Of a DNA stretch of 64,000 nt, positions 61,387 through 64,000 are shown in pieces. Position 1 is the first letter of the stretch; each line of letters starts with the position of its first letter. The DNA comes from Variovorax sp. EL159 (GTDB taxonomy: Bacteria > Pseudomonadota > Gammaproteobacteria > Burkholderiales > Burkholderiaceae_C), in NCBI RefSeq assembly GCF_900100965.1, contig NZ_FMUJ01000001.1:172272-236271 (forward strand), read 5' to 3'. The position numbers were made by a program, and so were the translations under genes. Under the pieces are notes generated by a model. The model did no database searches. It was given only the letters and a program-made list of their open reading frames with translations, and was not told the DNA's origin.

Positions 61387-62545
61387 AACCGAGCGCACCG
61401 TGCCCGGTGTTGAACAGCATGTTCGAAGGCGCGCCCGGCAGCCGCCCGATGATCGGCAGGCCCTTCGGCGTGGCCGGCCGCATGCCGGTCCACGGGTGCA
61501 GTTCTTCCAGCCGGCTCGCATGCGGGAAGAGGGCGCGCGTGGCGGCCGCCAGCGTTTCGATGCGCGTGGCCGGAATGCTCGCGTCGTGCCCCACGAGTTC
61601 GGCCATGCCCGCCACCCGCAGCCGCGAGCCGATGCGCGCGAACACCACCTTGCGCGCGCTGTCCGTCACGTTCACGCGCGGCGCGGCGTCGGGCGTGGGG
61701 TCGACCTCGACCGTGATGCTGTAGCCCTTGAGCGGGTACACCGGCAGGTAGGCGCCGAGCGTGCGCCCCAGCTTGTGCGAGGCCGAGCCCAGCGCCATCA
61801 CGAAGGCATCGGCCTGCACGTCGCCGTCGCTGGTCTGCACGGCGGCGATGCGGCCTTCGCTGCGCGCAAAGCCGTGCACGTCGGTGCCGAGCATGAAGCG
61901 CACGCCACGCGCGCTCAGTGCGCGCATCAGCTCGGCGCACACCTTCAGGCAATCGGCCGCGCATTCGCTCGGCGTGTGGACCGCGCCCGCCATCTGGCCG
62001 CGGTAGCCGGCCAGTGCGGGCTCGATGGCGATGCATTCGTCGGGCGTGACGATGCGCTGCTCGCTGCCCATGGTGCGCTGCAATTCGACCTGGGCGCGTG
62101 CGCCTTCGAGCGACGCGGCGCTTGAATACAGCACCAGCTTGCCCGTGGCCGAGAAATCGCAGTCGGGTGCGATGTCGGCCTGCATCGCCTCGAACTCGGT
62201 GCGGCTCGATGCCGCCAGCGCCAGCAGCCGCGCCGTGGTGTCGCGCGAGGTCTGTGCGTTGCAGGCGCCCAGAAAAGCCAGCCCCCAGCGCCACTGCAGC
62301 GGGTCGAGCTGCGGCCGCAGCTTGAGCGGGGAGGTGGGCGACAGCAGCAGCTTGGGCAACTGCTTCCAGATCGACGGATCGGCCAGCGGCTGCACGTACG
62401 AATAGCTCAGCTGCGCACCGTTGCCGCCGCTGGCACCCGCGCCGGGCGTTGCGCGGTCGATCACGGTGACCTGGTGGCCCTGGCGTTCGAGCTGCCAGGC
62501 GGTGGCCAGGCCCACGATGCCGGCGCCGAGCACACACACATGCAT
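61319..62545 (-). CDS. D-amino acid dehydrogenase small subunit (DadA-like)
   Basis: A 408-residue FAD-dependent oxidoreductase of the DadA/DAO family that oxidises D-amino acids to 2-oxo acids and passes electrons to the respiratory chain. FAD Rossmann motif VLGAGIVGLATAW at residue 5, the DRATPGAGASGGNGAQLSY segment near 28, a substrate domain, and the closing WTGMRPATPKGLPIIGRL near 360. The ATG at 62545 gives the usual N-terminus. It is divergent from an amino-acid ABC binding protein and a racemase. It may feed on D-isomers from that system. Its 3' end overlaps the PepSY gene by 68 bases. Confidence 0.9.
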   Translation of the reverse strand: MHVCVLGAGIVGLATAWQLERQGHQVTVIDRATPGAGASGGNGAQLSYSYVQPLADPSIWKQLPKLLLSPTSPLKLRPQLDPLQWRWGLAFLGACNAQTSRDTTARLLALAASSRTEFEAMQADIAPDCDFSATGKLVLYSSAASLEGARAQVELQRTMGSEQRIVTPDECIAIEPALAGYRGQMAGAVHTPSECAADCLKVCAELMRALSARGVRFMLGTDVHGFARSEGRIAAVQTSDGDVQADAFVMALGSASHKLGRTLGAYLPVYPLKGYSITVEVDPTPDAAPRVNVTDSARKVVFARIGSRLRVAGMAELVGHDASIPATRIETLAAATRALFPHASRLEELHPWTGMRPATPKGLPIIGRLPGAPSNMLFNTGHGALGFTLAFGSARQIALALAPSASTS

Positions 62546-62630
62546 GGGGCAACTTTCCGGGAGTAGATAAGAGGTAACCCTGACTTTAGGGGCGCCTCGC
62601 ACCGGCCGGAAATGCCAAAAGCGCCGTGGC

Positions 62631-62739
62631 CCATAGCCAAAGCGCATGCCCTGCGGTGCCGAAGGGGTTCACCCATAACCTTTGGGTATGGCCCAGGCTT
62701 CAATTGGAATTGTCGCAATGAGTCACTCCTTCCTACACT
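62631..62739. promoter_or_regulatory. LysR-type palindrome and promoter between dadA-like and amino-acid binding protein genes
   Basis: CCATAACC-TTT-GGGTATGG (62673-62691) is a 19-bp palindrome with 7 of 8 matched arm bases and the AT-N11-AT shape of LysR boxes. A second half-site CCATAGCC lies at 62631-62638. Downstream on the plus strand TTGTCG (62710-62715) and TACACT (62734-62739) form an 18-base-spaced promoter for the binding-protein gene. Confidence 0.5.
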
Positions 62740-62774
62740 GGCCGCCTGTTCAATCCAACCGAATGAAGGCTCGA

Positions 62775-63665
62775 ATGAAACTCTCCGTCTTGATGGCATC
62801 CATGGCTGCCGCGGTGCTCTTCACCGCCACCGGGGCGCAGGCCGCCGACACGCTGGCCAAGATCGCCGAGTCCGGCAAGATCACGCTCGCCTACCGGGAG
62901 TCGTCGGTGCCCTTCAGTTACCTCGACGGCCCCAACAAGCCGGTCGGGTTTTCGGTGGAACTGTCGAACGCCGTGGTCGAGGCGGTGAAGAAGAAGCTGA
63001 ACAAGCCGAACCTGCAGGTCGCGCTGATGCCGGTCACCTCGCAGAACCGCATTCCACTCATCACCAACGGCACGGTCGACCTGGAGTGCGGCTCCACCAC
63101 CAACAACACCGCGCGCGGCAAGGACGTGGCCTTTGCCGTCAATCACTTCTACACGGGCACGCGCCTGCTGGTGAAGAAGTCTTCGCACATCAAGGACTAC
63201 GCCGACCTGGCCAAGAAGACCGTGGCCAGCACCACCGGCACCACCAACGCGCTGGTCATGCGCAAGTACAACGCTGAGAAAAACCTCGACATGAACATCG
63301 TGCTCGGCAAGGACCACGCCGACGCATTCCTGCTGGTCGAGAGCGATCGTGCCGTGGCTTTCGCGATGGACGACATCCTGCTGTTCGGCCTGATCGCCAA
63401 CGCCAAGACGCCGGCCGACTACGAAGTGGTGGGCGAGTCGCTGCAGGTCGAGCCCTATGCCTGCATGCTGCCCAAGGACGACCCGGCCTTCAAGAAGCTG
63501 GTGGACGACACCTTCATCGGCATGATGAAGAGCGGCGAGTTCGAGAAGCTCTACACCAAGTGGTTCATGCAGCCGATCCCGCCGAAGGGCGTGCCGCTGA
63601 ACCTGCCGATGAGCCCGCAACTGAAGGACAACCTGAAAGCCTTCAGCGACAAGCCCGCGACTTGA
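62775..63665 (+). CDS. Amino acid ABC transporter substrate-binding protein (glutamate/aspartate type)
   Basis: A 296-residue periplasmic binding protein (SBP_bac_3, GltI-like). It has a signal peptide (residues 1-24, AQA cleavage), then DTLAKIAESGKITLAYRESS, the conserved LMPVTSQNRIPLITNG segment, and DLECGSTTNNTARGKDVAF near 100. The ATG at 62775 is preferred because GAAGG lies 6 bases upstream; the in-frame ATG at 62763 lacks a ribosome site. No permease follows in the window. A racemase gene comes next, matching the D-amino-acid dehydrogenase on the other side. Confidence 0.9.
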   Translation: MKLSVLMASMAAAVLFTATGAQAADTLAKIAESGKITLAYRESSVPFSYLDGPNKPVGFSVELSNAVVEAVKKKLNKPNLQVALMPVTSQNRIPLITNGTVDLECGSTTNNTARGKDVAFAVNHFYTGTRLLVKKSSHIKDYADLAKKTVASTTGTTNALVMRKYNAEKNLDMNIVLGKDHADAFLLVESDRAVAFAMDDILLFGLIANAKTPADYEVVGESLQVEPYACMLPKDDPAFKKLVDDTFIGMMKSGEFEKLYTKWFMQPIPPKGVPLNLPMSPQLKDNLKAFSDKPAT

Positions 63666-63762
63666 GCTCGCCCCCAGGCTGCGCGCACTTCGTGTCGCTT
63701 CGCCAACCCCCTACCGGGGGCAATACCAGCGGCCCGGCAAAGCCGGTTCCGCGGTATTCCTG
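63666..63762. repeat. Intergenic palindromic repeat element
   Basis: The spacer contains CCCCC...GGGGG arms (about 63671-63719). It also has a compound hairpin AATACC-GCGG-CGGC-AAA-GCCG-CCGC-GGTATT (about 63721-63758). This composition (including GCGCACTTCGTGTCGCTTCG) is one I recognise as a dispersed intergenic element of Variovorax/Acidovorax-type genomes. Only one copy is in this window, so copy number cannot be shown here. Confidence 0.5.
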
Positions 63763-63776
63763 AAACAGAGAAAACC

Positions 63777-64000
63777 ATGGCTTCGACGAACGTAGTTGGT
63801 ATCTTGGGGGGCATGGGCCCCGCGGCGGGCGCCGACTTCGTCCGGCTCTTCGTGCAGGCCTGCGCGCAGCAGATGCGCGCACGCGGCGAGCCGGTGCGCG
63901 ACCAGTCTTTTCCCGAGCATTGGCTTGCGCAAGTGCCGGTGCCCGATCGCACCGACGCGCTGGCCTCGGCCGAGAACGGCGCGCACCAGCCGCTGGAGCC
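63777..64000 (+). CDS. Aspartate/glutamate racemase family protein (partial, cut by window end)
   Basis: Only the first 74 codons are visible. The N-terminus reads VVGILGGMGPAAGADFV, the glycine-rich phosphate/substrate loop of the cofactor-independent Asp/Glu racemase family. The two catalytic cysteines lie beyond the end of the window, so activity cannot be checked. It follows an acidic-amino-acid binding protein gene after a repeat element, and with the DadA-like gene suggests D-amino-acid metabolism. Confidence 0.8.
   Translation, partial: MASTNVVGILGGMGPAAGADFVRLFVQACAQQMRARGEPVRDQSFPEHWLAQVPVPDRTDALASAENGAHQPLE

Overview
The window is a GC-rich chromosome segment that fits a comamonad betaproteobacterium, most likely Variovorax. 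The reasons are the family content (BPSS1780-type membrane protein, DUF2782, homodimeric-type GMP reductase, homoserine kinase II), two Comamonadaceae-style intergenic repeats, and an auxin-degradation locus of the type published for Variovorax. No transposase, CRISPR array, rRNA operon or intact prophage is visible.

Layout. 0.1-2.1 kb: a DEAD-box RNA helicase. 2.3-6.0 kb: a tight four-gene operon (opine-dehydrogenase-like protein, 3-hydroxyacyl-CoA dehydrogenase, alpha/beta hydrolase with an unusual nucleophile elbow, quinone-reductase-like protein). 6.1-34.5 kb: a large aromatic catabolic locus bracketed by two MarR regulators. Its first block (6.7-18.9 kb) holds an indolepyruvate oxidoreductase-like pair, a dioxygenase reductase, Rieske dioxygenase alpha and beta subunits, a CoA ligase, a thiolase-fold protein, a DUF35-SDR fusion, an isatin-hydrolase-type cyclase and an SDR. 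Gene families and order agree with what I recall of the Variovorax iad (indole-3-acetic acid degradation) locus. The second block (18.9-34.5 kb) holds three paralogous binding proteins, one branched-chain-type ABC transporter, a penicillin-acylase-like lipoprotein, a second Rieske pair, a second CoA ligase, two SDRs, a MarR regulator and a thioesterase.

A pathway consistent with the first block is: dioxygenase oxidation of indoleacetate to a 3-hydroxy-2-oxindole-3-acetate; CoA activation; retro-aldol release of acetyl-CoA and isatin by the thiolase-fold/DUF35 pair; isatin hydrolysis by the cyclase; and oxidative decarboxylation of isatinate towards anthraniloyl-CoA or anthranilate by the IorAB-like pair. 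Most of this is inference from families and active-site residues.

34.5-39.3 kb is an RNA-rich accessory stretch: an XRE-like regulator with a palindrome over a divergent promoter, small proteins, structured intergenic DNA, divergent-looking tRNA-Arg(ACG) and tRNA-His(GTG) genes separated by U-rich spacers, an HNH endonuclease, a candidate small RNA, an amidase remnant, and tRNA-Lys(CTT) and tRNA-Ala(CGC). 39.4-54.7 kb is mostly housekeeping: a hydrolase, guaC with an attenuator-like leader, a UvrD-like helicase, a DUF2339/DUF3999 membrane pair, thrB and polA. 54.9-64 kb holds an M20 peptidase, a LysR regulator, a TonB-receptor/PepSY uptake cluster, and a D-amino-acid dehydrogenase divergent from an amino-acid binding protein and a racemase cut by the window end.
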